Notes under the pieces: generated by a model
What the model saw: only the letters and a program-made list of their open reading frames with translations
Told to the model about the DNA's origin: nothing
Database searches by the model: none
Part shown: piece after piece, positions 27,520-36,357 of the stretch
Position numbering within the stretch: the first letter of the stretch is position 1
Layout: the number at the start of each line of letters is the position of its first letter
Program-made: the position numbers and the translations under genes
DNA from: JAIWNK01 sp964453115
Lineage (GTDB): Bacteria > Chloroflexota > Anaerolineae > Anaerolineales > Anaerolineaceae
Direction: 5' to 3'
Assembly: GCA_964453115.1 (NCBI GenBank)
Contig: CAYVRT010000005.1
Span: forward strand, 62,001 to 126,000
DNA: 64,000 nucleotides

Positions 27520-27574
27520 TCACCCAATTTCAAAATATGACTTAAATCACCCCTCATCCTGCCGGGTTACAAAC

Positions 27575-27605
27575 CAGCAGGCCGCCTTTCTTCGGTGGCC
27601 TGCTG
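27575..27605 (-). terminator. Hairpin after the LRR gene
   Basis: CAGCAGGCC pairs exactly with GGCCTGCTG around a 13-base loop. On the minus strand it is followed by GGTTTGT, a weak T-run. It lies between the LRR gene stop and the LacI promoter, so it probably ends the LRR transcript. Confidence 0.6.
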
Positions 27606-27622
27606 ACGGTTTTCCTTTCTGC

Positions 27623-30100
27623 TTAACGCAGCACACCCGGCAAGAACAATCGCTTTGCCTGAGTCAGGTGCCAGTCTGGATCTTTCAGCACCAAAAACTG
27701 ATGCAAGGCGTTCCCCACAACCGGATAGCCAGCCGGCACGCTCAGCCGGTTATATCCCAAATCCAATTCTCCATTCAACAAACGCGTCATTCCCAACCAT
27801 GCATCCGGCACCGCACCGCTCAAACGGTTGTGCGAAATATCCATCTTGCGCAGTTGAGACAGGTCACCAAACGTCTCCGGCAACACCCCACTCAACCCAT
27901 TCTCCGACAGGTCCAAACCAAACAAATTTCCCAGGTTTCCCAATTCAGTCGGAATGTTGCCGCTCAGTTCACAATTGCGCAACAGCAAATAGCGCAACTC
28001 CAACAAATTGCCCAATTCAGCAGGGATGCTGCCGCCCAACGGGTTATCATCTAAAATCAGCCGGCTCAGTCCAACGATCCCACCCAATTCCGGCGGAATG
28101 CCACCCGTCAACTGATTCCCCGACAGATTCAAATAGTCCAAATCATCCATTTCTCCCAATTCCGGCGGAATGCTACCCGTCAACTGATTCCCCGATAGAT
28201 TCAAATAGCCCAAATCATCCATTTCTCCCAACACTGCCGGAATGCTGCCCGTCAGGTCATTATTGCTCAAATCTAATATGTTCAGCCCGTCTATATCCTT
28301 AAATTCAGATGGAATAGAGCCGCTTAATGCATTGTCCGACATCGAAAACATATCTAATCCATCCAAATTAGCAATCTGCGCCGGAATGCCGCTAAAGGAA
28401 TTCTGGTTCAGGTTAACCCAATACAGGCTGTCCATGTCCCCCATCTCTGGGGGCAGGCTGCCGCTTAGCTGATTGACTGAAAAATCTACCTGCACCAATG
28501 CATCCCAATTCCCAATCGTTGCGGGCAGACTGCCGCTCAATTGATTGGATTCCAAGAACAGGTATTGCAAACTGGAAAGCTGCCCCCATTGCGCCGGAAT
28601 GCTGCCGCTCAACTGATTGTTGCCCAAATATAGCTCTCGCAGCGAGCTGAGGTTCCCCAGTTCTGGCGGCAGACCGCCACTCAATTGATTGTTGGAGAGG
28701 CCCAGCACCTCCAGTTGTCCCAAATTCCCCAATTCCGGTGGAATGCTGCCATCCAGCTCATTATATGCCAGATGAAGCTGCTTCAAACTGCTCAAGTTGC
28801 CCAGTTCCGGCGGGATTCCGCCGCTAAAATGATTAGAAGAGAGAATCATGTACTGTAAGCTGCTCAAGTTCCCCAGTTCCGGCGGGATATTGCCCGTTAG
28901 ACCCCAGCCCAAATTCAATTCCTGTAAGTTGGTCAGATTGCCCAGCTCAACCGGAATGCCACCCGTAAATTCGCCGCTCAATGCCAATCGCTCTAACAGC
29001 ACCAAATTTCCCAGTTCGGGCGGAATGCTACCTGTCAAATAATTGTCTACCAGATTCAAAATGCGCAGTTCGCTCAAATTGCCCACTTGCGGCGCGAGCA
29101 CCCCAAACAGGTTGTTATAAGGCAGTTCAATCGCCTGCACATGTCCATCTGTCACCGTCACCCCCACCCAGCCAGAGGGCGTGTTGCTGCGCAGCCAATC
29201 CCCACTCCACATCCACCAATCCCCGTTTGCGCTGTCATAAAACCGCACCAACGCATCACATTCCAGGGCTGGAATTTCGCTCACTGAACTACAACCCTGG
29301 GTGAGATGCCAGTTTGCATCGCGGCTGAACAAGAATTGGTGCAGCGAATTGCCCGCCACCGGATATCCTACCGGCACACTCAACCAGTTTTCATCCAAAT
29401 CCAAATTACCGGCTGCAATATCTGTCAAATTCGCCAGGCTCTCCGGAATGTCGCCATGCAGCCAATTGGCATTTAGCTTGAGGGCAACCAGATCTATGTT
29501 GCCAAGCTCCGCTGGAATTCGCCCACTCAATTGATTGTGATCGAGGTACAACCCGCGCAGGGTAGTGATTGCACCCAATTCCACCGGGATGCTACCAACC
29601 AGCTCATTTTCTTCCAGGTGCAGGCTGGTCAACGGCAAGGCTGCCAGTTCCAATGGAATTGAATCGCTCAGCGAATTGCCCGAAAGGTCAAAACGCATCA
29701 GGCTGCTCATCTGCCCCAGTTCAGCTGGAATGGCCCCCGCCAGTTCATTATCGGCCAGGTCAAGCCATACGACCATCGTCAAATTGCCCAACTCCATTGG
29801 CAGGCTGCCAACCAGGTAATTGTTGGGCATGCGCAGCTGCGTCACATGTCCACCCGAGACAACCAGGCCAAACCAGTTTGAAGGTGTGTTGGTCAACAAC
29901 CAGTTGGTTGCATTCGTCCAACCCGGCCCATTTGTTCGATTGTATAACGCCGCCAGGGCAAGACATTCATCGAGCGGAATTTCCGTTACCTGCGTGCAGT
30001 CAAAATCCTTTGTCGCGGCCTGCACCGGCACGACCATCCATTGCCAGCCAACGGCTAGCAAAGCCACCACCAACCAAAAACGAACGACCAGCATTTTCAT
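27623..30100 (-). CDS. Secreted plant-type leucine-rich-repeat protein
   Basis: An 825-residue exported protein. After a signal peptide (MKMLVVRFWLVVALLAVG, cleaved near QAATK) come two modules, each with a Cys-rich cap (PLDECLALAALYN, then PALECDALVRFYD) containing W...GV and followed by LRRs. The 24-residue plant-type repeats follow LGNLxxLxxLxLxxNxLxGxIPxE. The first array is about residues 70-240 and the second about 330-790. The end KRLFLPGVLR resembles a short C-terminal tail seen in some Chloroflexota exoproteins, by my recollection only. Start ATG at 30100 has GGAGGAAG upstream. It likely binds an extracellular ligand; the partner is unknown. Confidence 0.88.
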   Translation of the reverse strand: MKMLVVRFWLVVALLAVGWQWMVVPVQAATKDFDCTQVTEIPLDECLALAALYNRTNGPGWTNATNWLLTNTPSNWFGLVVSGGHVTQLRMPNNYLVGSLPMELGNLTMVVWLDLADNELAGAIPAELGQMSSLMRFDLSGNSLSDSIPLELAALPLTSLHLEENELVGSIPVELGAITTLRGLYLDHNQLSGRIPAELGNIDLVALKLNANWLHGDIPESLANLTDIAAGNLDLDENWLSVPVGYPVAGNSLHQFLFSRDANWHLTQGCSSVSEIPALECDALVRFYDSANGDWWMWSGDWLRSNTPSGWVGVTVTDGHVQAIELPYNNLFGVLAPQVGNLSELRILNLVDNYLTGSIPPELGNLVLLERLALSGEFTGGIPVELGNLTNLQELNLGWGLTGNIPPELGNLSSLQYMILSSNHFSGGIPPELGNLSSLKQLHLAYNELDGSIPPELGNLGQLEVLGLSNNQLSGGLPPELGNLSSLRELYLGNNQLSGSIPAQWGQLSSLQYLFLESNQLSGSLPATIGNWDALVQVDFSVNQLSGSLPPEMGDMDSLYWVNLNQNSFSGIPAQIANLDGLDMFSMSDNALSGSIPSEFKDIDGLNILDLSNNDLTGSIPAVLGEMDDLGYLNLSGNQLTGSIPPELGEMDDLDYLNLSGNQLTGGIPPELGGIVGLSRLILDDNPLGGSIPAELGNLLELRYLLLRNCELSGNIPTELGNLGNLFGLDLSENGLSGVLPETFGDLSQLRKMDISHNRLSGAVPDAWLGMTRLLNGELDLGYNRLSVPAGYPVVGNALHQFLVLKDPDWHLTQAKRLFLPGVLR
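28083..28226. repeat. Near-identical 72-bp tandem duplication in the LRR gene
   Basis: Two neighbouring 72-base units (28083-28154 and 28155-28226) differ at only about three bases, each encoding one 24-residue LRR unit (GEMDDLxYLNLSGNQLTGxI). Other LRR units in the gene differ far more. This suggests a recent duplication. Confidence 0.8.
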
Positions 30101-30171
30101 CTCTTCCTCCATAAGCCAAAAAACAAAGATGGATGCTTACAGAATAGCGATTTTGCGTCCAAAAAACGTCC

Positions 30172-30204
30172 AAAAAAAATCCCCCGCTCCTTTTGGAACG
30201 GGGG
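30172..30204 (-). terminator. Intrinsic terminator after the membrane-protein gene
   Basis: Minus strand: CCCCCGTTCC, loop AAAA, GGAGCGGGGG, then ATTTTTTTT. The stem has about eight pairs and is directly followed by the T-run. It ends the sigma/anti-sigma/membrane-protein operon. Confidence 0.88.
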
Positions 30205-30234
30205 AAAGCATCAACTTGCATTCAGTTTGGTTGC

Positions 30235-31296
30235 TCAGAGCGCCGGTTCTGCCGTCAAGTTCGGGGACAAACCATTTTGCAGCGCTGAAAGTGCCAGCAC
30301 CTCGCGGTAGGTCAGCGTCCAGGTTGTTGAGCCAAAGGTCAATTCCAGCGCCGAAGCTGCCAGCCCAACCACCATTGCCACCAGGAAGAGGATGAACAGG
30401 CCAATCACCACCCCGGCCAGCCAGCCAATGGGACTAACCAGCAACGTTGCCAGCAGGCCAACGGCCACCGCCGGGCCAATAGCCATCACGGTGCCAAGCG
30501 CCAGCGTCACCAAAATGACCGGGATGAGCACAATTTGCCAGCCCAATCGCAAACCAAAGAGCAGCAAACCCATCAGGAAGGAGTCGAGGAAGCGCTTACG
30601 CAGCACCTGCCAGCCTCGGCTGAACGAAGCAAAAACACCCAGCCCTTCCAGCACACTGGCCCGCCGGGTAAACTGCATCCACAGCGAAACCGCCACCGAA
30701 GCCAGAATGAGCAGGAACAGATTCAACATCAGCAGGCCCACTGCCGCCACCGTTCCCAAAATGCCCAGCGTCTCGTTCTGCGTCGCCCAAAGCAGGAGCG
30801 GCAAAACAGCAATCCCGAGCAGCAAAAGGCCAACAAAGAACATCACCAGCCCAACCAACAAATCCATCAAGAACAGGCGCAAAGCAGTGCGGTTCCAGCC
30901 CAGTTTCCAACCAGCGCGAAAGCCCAGCTGCGTACCATCGCTCTCATAGCGGTCTACCATGCGAATGACGGAAGTCTCGGACACGTAGCGCACCACGGAG
31001 GCAACAATGCTCAAAATCACCATCAGGCAAATGAGCGCCACACCAATTGCAACCACCGTCCCAAGGACACTCTCTGGCGATGGCCAATTGCTTGGCCAGG
31101 CACTCGACCAATCACCCGACCAGGGCATATCATTGCCCGGCTGCGTTCCGGGTGTTCCCGTACCACTGCCGCCGCCGCCCCCTCCGCCACCGCCACTGCC
31201 GCCCATCGTCAGCGCCAGCAGCAGGCCAAAGATCCATAATGTGCGATAATTGAGCGTAATTTTAAACGCTCGTTGCAAAATCTTAAAGTGATCCAT
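30235..31296 (-). CDS. Polytopic membrane protein with Gly-rich linker, unknown function
   Basis: A 353-residue protein. Residues 1-30 are a first helix (LWIFGLLLALTMGG), followed by a glycine run (GGGGGGGGG near 36-44) and Trp/Ser-rich segment facing outside, then about six more hydrophobic helices. The tail ends TAEPAL. It resembles uncharacterised multi-pass proteins in the same operon type but I can name no family with confidence. The ATG has AGGAGTGAAG upstream and overlaps the anti-sigma stop by 14 bases, so it is translationally coupled to the sigma/anti-sigma pair. Confidence 0.75.
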   Translation of the reverse strand: MDHFKILQRAFKITLNYRTLWIFGLLLALTMGGSGGGGGGGGGSGTGTPGTQPGNDMPWSGDWSSAWPSNWPSPESVLGTVVAIGVALICLMVILSIVASVVRYVSETSVIRMVDRYESDGTQLGFRAGWKLGWNRTALRLFLMDLLVGLVMFFVGLLLLGIAVLPLLLWATQNETLGILGTVAAVGLLMLNLFLLILASVAVSLWMQFTRRASVLEGLGVFASFSRGWQVLRKRFLDSFLMGLLLFGLRLGWQIVLIPVILVTLALGTVMAIGPAVAVGLLATLLVSPIGWLAGVVIGLFILFLVAMVVGLAASALELTFGSTTWTLTYREVLALSALQNGLSPNLTAEPAL

Positions 31297-31861
31297 TCTT
31301 CACTCCTTTCTCCATCCAATGCCGGCGCCGATCCACGAGCCAGCTTGCCGTCCAACCTAAAAACAACCCGCCCAAGATGAGCGTAATTAACACATCCAAC
31401 CACAGCCAGCCCACCAGCCCTTCACCCAACGTCCACCAAGGGGAAGCCTCCCCTTCCAGCTGTGGCAAGGGAGAATACCACAGCAAGTCAAGCGGTAGCC
31501 CCAGGCTACCCAACAGCCCAAGCACCGCACCGGCCGCAAATGCCGCCTGTGTGAAGGCCCAGGCAGCCACCAGACCAAGCGGCAACCACTGCCAAACGAA
31601 GCGCAGCAATTTGTGTCCAAGCGGGCGCGGAGTTTGCTCGCCCAGCTGCAATACAACCTGCGAGGCAAAGCGCTGTCGCGAGAGCGAAGGCACCGCCATT
31701 GGCGCACTTTGCAGCAACGAGGAAATGCTGCGCATCTGCCGCAATTCCTCCTGGCAGGCAACGCAATCCAATAGGTGTTGCTCCACCTTACGCAATGCAT
31801 CGCCGCTCAACTCGCCATCATAATAGGCCATCAACCGTTCGTGCATCACACATTCATTCAT
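31283..31861 (-). CDS. Anti-sigma factor with zinc-finger and membrane helices
   Basis: A 192-residue membrane-bound anti-sigma factor. The N-terminal zinc-binding region (NECVMHERLMAYYDGE, then HLLDCVACQEEL at about 29-40) has the H-x3-C-x2-C pattern of ZAS proteins. Two or three hydrophobic helices follow (FVWQWLPLGLVAAWAFTQAAF, ILGGLFLGWTA). The zinc domain should hold the ECF sigma in the cytoplasm; loss of this grip by a signal frees it. The start overlaps the sigma stop by four bases (ATGA). Confidence 0.88.
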   Translation of the reverse strand: MNECVMHERLMAYYDGELSGDALRKVEQHLLDCVACQEELRQMRSISSLLQSAPMAVPSLSRQRFASQVVLQLGEQTPRPLGHKLLRFVWQWLPLGLVAAWAFTQAAFAAGAVLGLLGSLGLPLDLLWYSPLPQLEGEASPWWTLGEGLVGWLWLDVLITLILGGLFLGWTASWLVDRRRHWMEKGVKNGSL

Positions 31862-32409
31862 AGCGCCTCCACAAAGGTCGCCAACGCCAGCCGCAGCTGT
31901 GTGCGTCCATAGCTAAGTCGTGACATGACAGTTCCAACCGGAATACCGAGCGCCGCGCCAATCTCCTGATAGGAGAGCCCTTCATATTCGCGCAGCACGA
32001 CGACCGCCCGGCAAGCAGGTGGCAGCGCCAGCACGGCCTGCTTGACTGCATCGGCGCGCTGTGCGCTTTCCAGTGCTGCTTCAGGTTGCAATGCGTTCGG
32101 CTGTGGCAATTCATCCGGTTCCTCCAGGCTCGGCTGCACCCGGCGCAGCGCATCCAATGCGGCATTGATTGCAATTCGGTATAGCCAGCTGCGAAAGGCA
32201 TAGCGCGGGTTGTAACCTTGCAGATGCTGCCAGGCGCGCAGGAAGGCTTCTTGGGCTGCTTCCTCGGCCAGTTCTGCATCTCCGCACATTCGGTACACCA
32301 CATTCACCACACCAGAGCGATGCCGACAGACCAGGTCACTGAATGCACGCCGGTCACCACCTTGAGCGGCCTGCACCAGCGTCAGATCACTTTGGATTGT
32401 TTCGGTCAT
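31858..32409 (-). CDS. ECF-type RNA polymerase sigma factor
   Basis: A 183-residue group 4 sigma factor. Region 2 (FSDLVCRHRSGVVNVVYRMC, then AFLRAWQHL with YAFRSWLYRIAINAAL) and region 4 (LPPACRAVVVLREYEGLSYQEIG with HTH EIGAALGIPVGTVMSRL) are visible. No other sigma domain is present. The ATG at 32409 has AAGGA upstream. It is encoded before its anti-sigma factor and is thus likely autoregulated, though I could not read its target promoter. Confidence 0.93.
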   Translation of the reverse strand: MTETIQSDLTLVQAAQGGDRRAFSDLVCRHRSGVVNVVYRMCGDAELAEEAAQEAFLRAWQHLQGYNPRYAFRSWLYRIAINAALDALRRVQPSLEEPDELPQPNALQPEAALESAQRADAVKQAVLALPPACRAVVVLREYEGLSYQEIGAALGIPVGTVMSRLSYGRTQLRLALATFVEAL

Positions 32410-32470
32410 GCTCAGTCCTTTCACCCATATATACGCAGAATGGAAATCGTTTATTCGGTTTTGCAAGAAA

Positions 32471-32497
32471 CAGACCCCGGTGAATTGCCGGGGTCTG
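32471..32497 (-). terminator. Hairpin terminator after pgk
   Basis: CAGACCCCGG pairs exactly with CCGGGGTCTG around a 7-base loop. On the minus strand it is followed by TTTCTT. It lies 24 bases after the pgk stop and probably ends the gap-pgk transcript. Confidence 0.78.
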
Positions 32498-32520
32498 TCG
32501 CGTTCTTTCGATTTGGCAGG

Positions 32521-33696
32521 TTATTTATCCTGCAAGGCCGCCACACCGGGCAGAACCAGACCTTCCAGCATTTCGAGCGAGGCACCGCCACCGGTCGAAA
32601 TGTGGGTAATCTTGTCTGCCAGGCCAGATTGTTGAATGGCCGCCACCGATTCGCCGCCACCAATGACGCTCACCGCGCCGCTTTCGGCAACTGCATGTGC
32701 CACGCCAAACGTCCCTTCGGCAAAGGGGGCAAACTCAAACACACCCATCGGCCCATTCCAGACCACCGTCCCGGCACCGGCCAACACAGCCGCATATTTT
32801 TTGACCGTTTCGGGGCCAATATCCAGCACGCGCCAGCCCGCCGGGACATTGCCGGTTGGCTGCGTTTGCTTTGTAGCACCCGCATCAAAGGCATCGCCCA
32901 GCACCACATCCACCGGCAGGTGCAGTTTGCCACCGCTCAGCGCCAGCAGTTCGCGGGCTGTATCCAGTGCGCCATCTTCCACCAGCGAATCAGCCAGTTC
33001 CAGCCCCTGCGCCTTGAAGAAGGTATTCGCCATTCCGCCGCCAATCAGCACGGCATCGGCCCTGGTCAACAAGTTGCGGATAACGCCAATCTTATCGCTG
33101 ATTTTCGCTCCGCCCAGAATGGCAACAAACGGGCGCTTTGGCTCGGCAATTGCCTGCCCCAAATAGCGGATTTCCTTCTCCAACAGGTAACCAGCGACAC
33201 CGGGCAGGAAGTGCGTCACACCCTCCGTTGAGGCATGGGCGCGGTGTGCCGTGCCAAAAGCATCATTGACGAACAACTCAGCCAGCGCAGCAAGCTGCCG
33301 CGCCATTTCCATGTCGTTCTTTTCCTCTTCCGGGTGAAAGCGCGTATTCTCCAGCACCAACACCGCACCAGGCTGCAAGGCTGCGGCAGCTGCCTCAGCC
33401 GCCGGGCCAATGCAATCCTCGGCAAATGCCACCGGCTTGCCAAGCAACCCGCTCAAATGCAGAGCAACTGGCTTAAGCGTGTATTTGGCATCCGGGCCGC
33501 CTTTCGGGCGTCCCAAATGCGAGCAGAGAATCACCGCCGCGCCGTGCGTCAGCAGGTATTCAATCGTCGGCAAAGCAGCGCGAATGCGGGTGTCATCGCT
33601 CACTGCACCATCTTTCAACGGCACATTGAAATCCACGCGCACCAGCACCTTCTTACCCTTTACCTCAATATCTTCAATCGTTTTCTTGCTGAACAT
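32521..33696 (-). CDS. pgk: Phosphoglycerate kinase
   Basis: A 391-residue enzyme of glycolysis that moves phosphate from 1,3-bisphosphoglycerate to ADP. The N-terminal substrate region VLVRVDFNVPLKDG is at about 15-28, the SHLGRPKG motif at about 59-66 and the C-terminal nucleotide site with GGGESVAA near 355. Length and pattern are normal. It follows gap with an 18-base gap, so the two share a transcript. Confidence 0.96.
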   Translation of the reverse strand: MFSKKTIEDIEVKGKKVLVRVDFNVPLKDGAVSDDTRIRAALPTIEYLLTHGAAVILCSHLGRPKGGPDAKYTLKPVALHLSGLLGKPVAFAEDCIGPAAEAAAAALQPGAVLVLENTRFHPEEEKNDMEMARQLAALAELFVNDAFGTAHRAHASTEGVTHFLPGVAGYLLEKEIRYLGQAIAEPKRPFVAILGGAKISDKIGVIRNLLTRADAVLIGGGMANTFFKAQGLELADSLVEDGALDTARELLALSGGKLHLPVDVVLGDAFDAGATKQTQPTGNVPAGWRVLDIGPETVKKYAAVLAGAGTVVWNGPMGVFEFAPFAEGTFGVAHAVAESGAVSVIGGGESVAAIQQSGLADKITHISTGGGASLEMLEGLVLPGVAALQDK

Positions 33697-33714
33697 GTGC
33701 AGCTCCTGCTGAGT

Positions 33715-34767
33715 TTACAGCGACTTGGCGAGCAAGGCCGCCAGATCGGCGGTGCGGCAGGAATAGCCCCATTCATTGTCATACCAGGTAACAACCTTGA
33801 CCAGGTTGCCGCCCATGACCATGTTGGAAGGCAAATCAACAATCGAGGAACGCGGGTCACCCTTGAAGTCCATCGAGACCAACGGGTCACCGTACTTACC
33901 GCGCGTCACACCCAAAATGCCGGCCAATGGGCCTTCGGCAGCTTCAATGAAGGCTGCATTCAATTCATCCTTGCTGGTTGCACGTTCCACGGTGCAGACG
34001 AAGTCCACAATCGAAACGGTTGGGGTTGGCACGCGCAACGCATACCCATCAAATTTGCCCTTCAGCTCGGGAATGACCAGCGCAACTGCCTTGGCCGCCC
34101 CGGTTGTGGTCGGAATGATGTTCAAACCGGCAGCGCGTGAGCGGCGCATTTCCTTCTTGTGGCCCTGGTCCAAAATGACCTGGTCGTTGGTGTAGGAGTG
34201 AATCGTCGTCATCACACCATGCACAATGCCAAAGCGGTCATGCACAATTTTGGCTGCCGGAGCAAGACAGTTGGTGGTACAGGATGCATTCGAAATGACG
34301 TGGTGCTGCGCCGGGTTATAGCGTTCGTGGTTAACGCCCATCACAATGGTGAGATCTTCGTTCTTGGCCGGAGCGGTGATGATAACCTTCTTTGCCCCGC
34401 CGCGTTCGATATGCACCACCGCGCCCGCTTTGCCCTTCGCCGGGTCGCCCTTGGCATCGGTGAAAATGCCTGTGCCTTCAATGACAATATCCACACCCAA
34501 ATCTGCCCAATGCAGGTTGGCCGGGTCTTTCTCGGCAAACACACGCACCGTGCGCCCGCCAACCACCAGGTTACCATCCACCACTTCCACCGTGCCGGGG
34601 AAGATGCCATAATTGGAGTCATACTTGAACAGGTGCGCATTGGCCTCGGCATCGAACAAGTCATTCACTGCCACCACTTCCAGGGCATCGCCTTGCCGTT
34701 CCATGATTGCCTTCAACACCTGCCGTCCAATGCGGCCAAAACCATTGATACCTACACGTACTGCCAT
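33715..34767 (-). CDS. gap: Type I glyceraldehyde-3-phosphate dehydrogenase
   Basis: A 350-residue NAD(P)-dependent enzyme. The Rossmann start GINGFGRIGRQVL is at 5-17 and the catalytic cysteine in SNASCTTNCLAP near 162, with HSYTNDQ and WYDNEWGYSCR also present. It should be tetrameric. AAGGAGG precedes its ATG. Its 5' leader contains an inverted repeat at 34801-34818 followed by a T-run on the minus strand, which could affect expression. Confidence 0.96.
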   Translation of the reverse strand: MAVRVGINGFGRIGRQVLKAIMERQGDALEVVAVNDLFDAEANAHLFKYDSNYGIFPGTVEVVDGNLVVGGRTVRVFAEKDPANLHWADLGVDIVIEGTGIFTDAKGDPAKGKAGAVVHIERGGAKKVIITAPAKNEDLTIVMGVNHERYNPAQHHVISNASCTTNCLAPAAKIVHDRFGIVHGVMTTIHSYTNDQVILDQGHKKEMRRSRAAGLNIIPTTTGAAKAVALVIPELKGKFDGYALRVPTPTVSIVDFVCTVERATSKDELNAAFIEAAEGPLAGILGVTRGKYGDPLVSMDFKGDPRSSIVDLPSNMVMGGNLVKVVTWYDNEWGYSCRTADLAALLAKSL

Positions 34768-34800
34768 AGCTCAACCTCCTTAAGGTTTTGAAAAAATTTC

Positions 34801-34818
34801 CCATACGAAACCGTATGG
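34801..34818. promoter_or_regulatory. Inverted repeat in the gap leader
   Basis: CCATACG and CGTATGG are exact inverse complements around a 4-base loop. On the minus strand the RNA hairpin is followed by GAAATTTTTTC, 33 bases before the gap ATG. It could be an operator or a weak attenuator; I favour neither. Confidence 0.5.
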
Positions 34819-34857
34819 TGGATTGCTGTTACCCATCTGTACAAGCCAGACTTTTCT

Positions 34858-34885
34858 ATTTTACCGCAAGTTGCCTCGGTTTGAA
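34858..34885 (-). promoter_or_regulatory. Possible gap promoter
   Basis: Minus strand: -35 TTCAAA (34885-34880), 16-bp spacer, -10 TAAAAT (34863-34858). The -35 is only a 4 of 6 match, so the call is tentative. Confidence 0.4.
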
Positions 34886-34924
34886 TATATTTTATCGAAA
34901 AATGAAAATTTGATAAGCATTGCG

Positions 34925-36262
34925 CTAGTCTTCAGCCGTCACCTGCCGGTTCAGCGGCCCGGTGCGTTCATAGAACAAATCCATAATGGTGCGCGCCAGT
35001 TTGGTTGAATGATGTCGCCAGCCCTGTTGCTCATCTGCTAAATCTGCCGCATACAAACCGCTCATCTGCGGGTCAAATCTTACCCATTCCACACCTTCCG
35101 GCAACCGTCCTTCAAAGCGATTGTTGCACAAGACCAGGTCAAACAACCGATTGCCAACATGCTGCTCCAAGACCCGCAAATAATCGGCACAGTGAAAACC
35201 ATCCGTCTCTCCCGGCTCATTTGCCACATTGCAAACATAGAGCTTAACGGCCCGGCTGCTGCGCAACGCCGCCGCCAGGTCATGCACCAGCAAATTGGGC
35301 AAAATGCTGGTGAACAGGCTTCCAGGCCCAACCACAATCAATTCCGCCGATAGAATCGCCTGCAATGCCGGAGGATAAGCCAGCGGATTGTTCGGCTCCA
35401 ACCATACCCGGCGAATTCTGCCCGACACCTTGGGGATTTCGCTCTCCCCCTTCACCACAACAGCACCTTCCGCCGGATTGAAAACATCGGCCACCAGGCG
35501 CACATCATGCAGGGTGGAAGGCAGCACCCGCCCGCGAATCGCCAATACGCGCGCCGACTCGGCCACCCCTTCTTCAAAGCTGCCAGTAATTTCCGCCAGG
35601 GCAGTAATCAGCAAATTGCCCAGGCTATGCCCCCCCAGCCCAGCCGCAGTGCCAAAGCGATACTGAAAAAGCTGCGTCAACAATTCCTCATCATCCGAAA
35701 GGGCCGCCAAACAATTGCGAATATCGCCCGGCGGCAGAACGCCCATGCTACGTCGCAGTTCGCCCGAAGACCCGCCATCATCCGCCACCGTCACAATGGC
35801 AGTAATATTATTGCTATATTCTTTTAACCCGCGCAATAGCGCTGAAAGCCCCGTCCCACCGCCAATCACCACCACTCGCGGCCCGCGATCGCGCTTCCGA
35901 TAGGCCGAAACCGCATCCAAAATGGGCCGCCCCGGACGAACAAAAGGCCGCAGCAAAGTGCGGTTCAACCCCCAGGTACCGAGCAAAATTAACCCCAGCC
36001 CCAGTCCGCCAAAAATCAAGGCCCGCACCGGACGCGCCAAAAAGCTCAACGAAAGCACCGCCACAATCGGCAGCCACCAGGTGTTGAGCGCCGAGCGATA
36101 CACATCTAACAATAAGACCCCAAACCCAAGCCCGACCAGCGTTGTGCCGAGCAAAATCAGCCCCAGCCAGCGCTTGACGCCCAAACCTGGCATCAGCCAA
36201 CGCGATTCTTGCGCCAGCATTTGCCAAAAACGACGATACCAGGGCAGTTGGTGGGGTTGCAT
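34925..36262 (-). CDS. YvcK/CofD-like protein with N-terminal membrane helices
   Basis: A 445-residue protein. The core from about 125 matches YvcK (VVVIGGGTGLSALLRGL, then TVADDGGSSGELRR and LPPGDIRNCLAALS), a family that binds UDP-sugars and shapes cell-wall growth or central carbon use in other bacteria. Three hydrophobic helices in residues 20-120 anchor it, which is uncommon for soluble YvcK but seen in some relatives. The promoter TTGACT-17-TATGAT ends 8 bases before the ATG, so the mRNA may be leaderless. Function here is inferred. Confidence 0.88.
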   Translation of the reverse strand: MQPHQLPWYRRFWQMLAQESRWLMPGLGVKRWLGLILLGTTLVGLGFGVLLLDVYRSALNTWWLPIVAVLSLSFLARPVRALIFGGLGLGLILLGTWGLNRTLLRPFVRPGRPILDAVSAYRKRDRGPRVVVIGGGTGLSALLRGLKEYSNNITAIVTVADDGGSSGELRRSMGVLPPGDIRNCLAALSDDEELLTQLFQYRFGTAAGLGGHSLGNLLITALAEITGSFEEGVAESARVLAIRGRVLPSTLHDVRLVADVFNPAEGAVVVKGESEIPKVSGRIRRVWLEPNNPLAYPPALQAILSAELIVVGPGSLFTSILPNLLVHDLAAALRSSRAVKLYVCNVANEPGETDGFHCADYLRVLEQHVGNRLFDLVLCNNRFEGRLPEGVEWVRFDPQMSGLYAADLADEQQGWRHHSTKLARTIMDLFYERTGPLNRQVTAED

Positions 36263-36270
36263 CAGCCCCT

Positions 36271-36299
36271 ATCATACCCGCCTTTGAAAGCAGAGTCAA
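36271..36299 (-). promoter_or_regulatory. Promoter of the YvcK-like gene
   Basis: Minus strand: TTGACT (36299-36294), 17-bp spacer, TATGAT (36276-36271). The -10 ends 8 bases before the ATG at 36262. Confidence 0.75.
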
Positions 36300-36315
36300 T
36301 CATTCCGCCAATCCG

Positions 36316-36324
36316 TGCTATAAT
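36316..36324 (+). promoter_or_regulatory. Extended -10 for the ROK kinase
   Basis: TGCTATAAT, extended -10, 33 bases upstream of the ATG at 36358. The -35 region is poor, as is usual for extended -10 promoters. Confidence 0.55.
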
Positions 36325-36357
36325 CAGCAAAATTCTATCTTCCTTAAGAGAAGCCGC

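Noticed and set aside
27700..29800. Regularly spaced DNA repeats resembling a tandem or CRISPR-like array
   Set aside because: The 72-base period encodes 24-residue LRR units in a continuous frame; no spacers or cas genes are present.
31150..31210. Glycine run as a possible frameshift or coding error
   Set aside because: The frame is open on both sides and the helices continue; it reads as a low-complexity linker.
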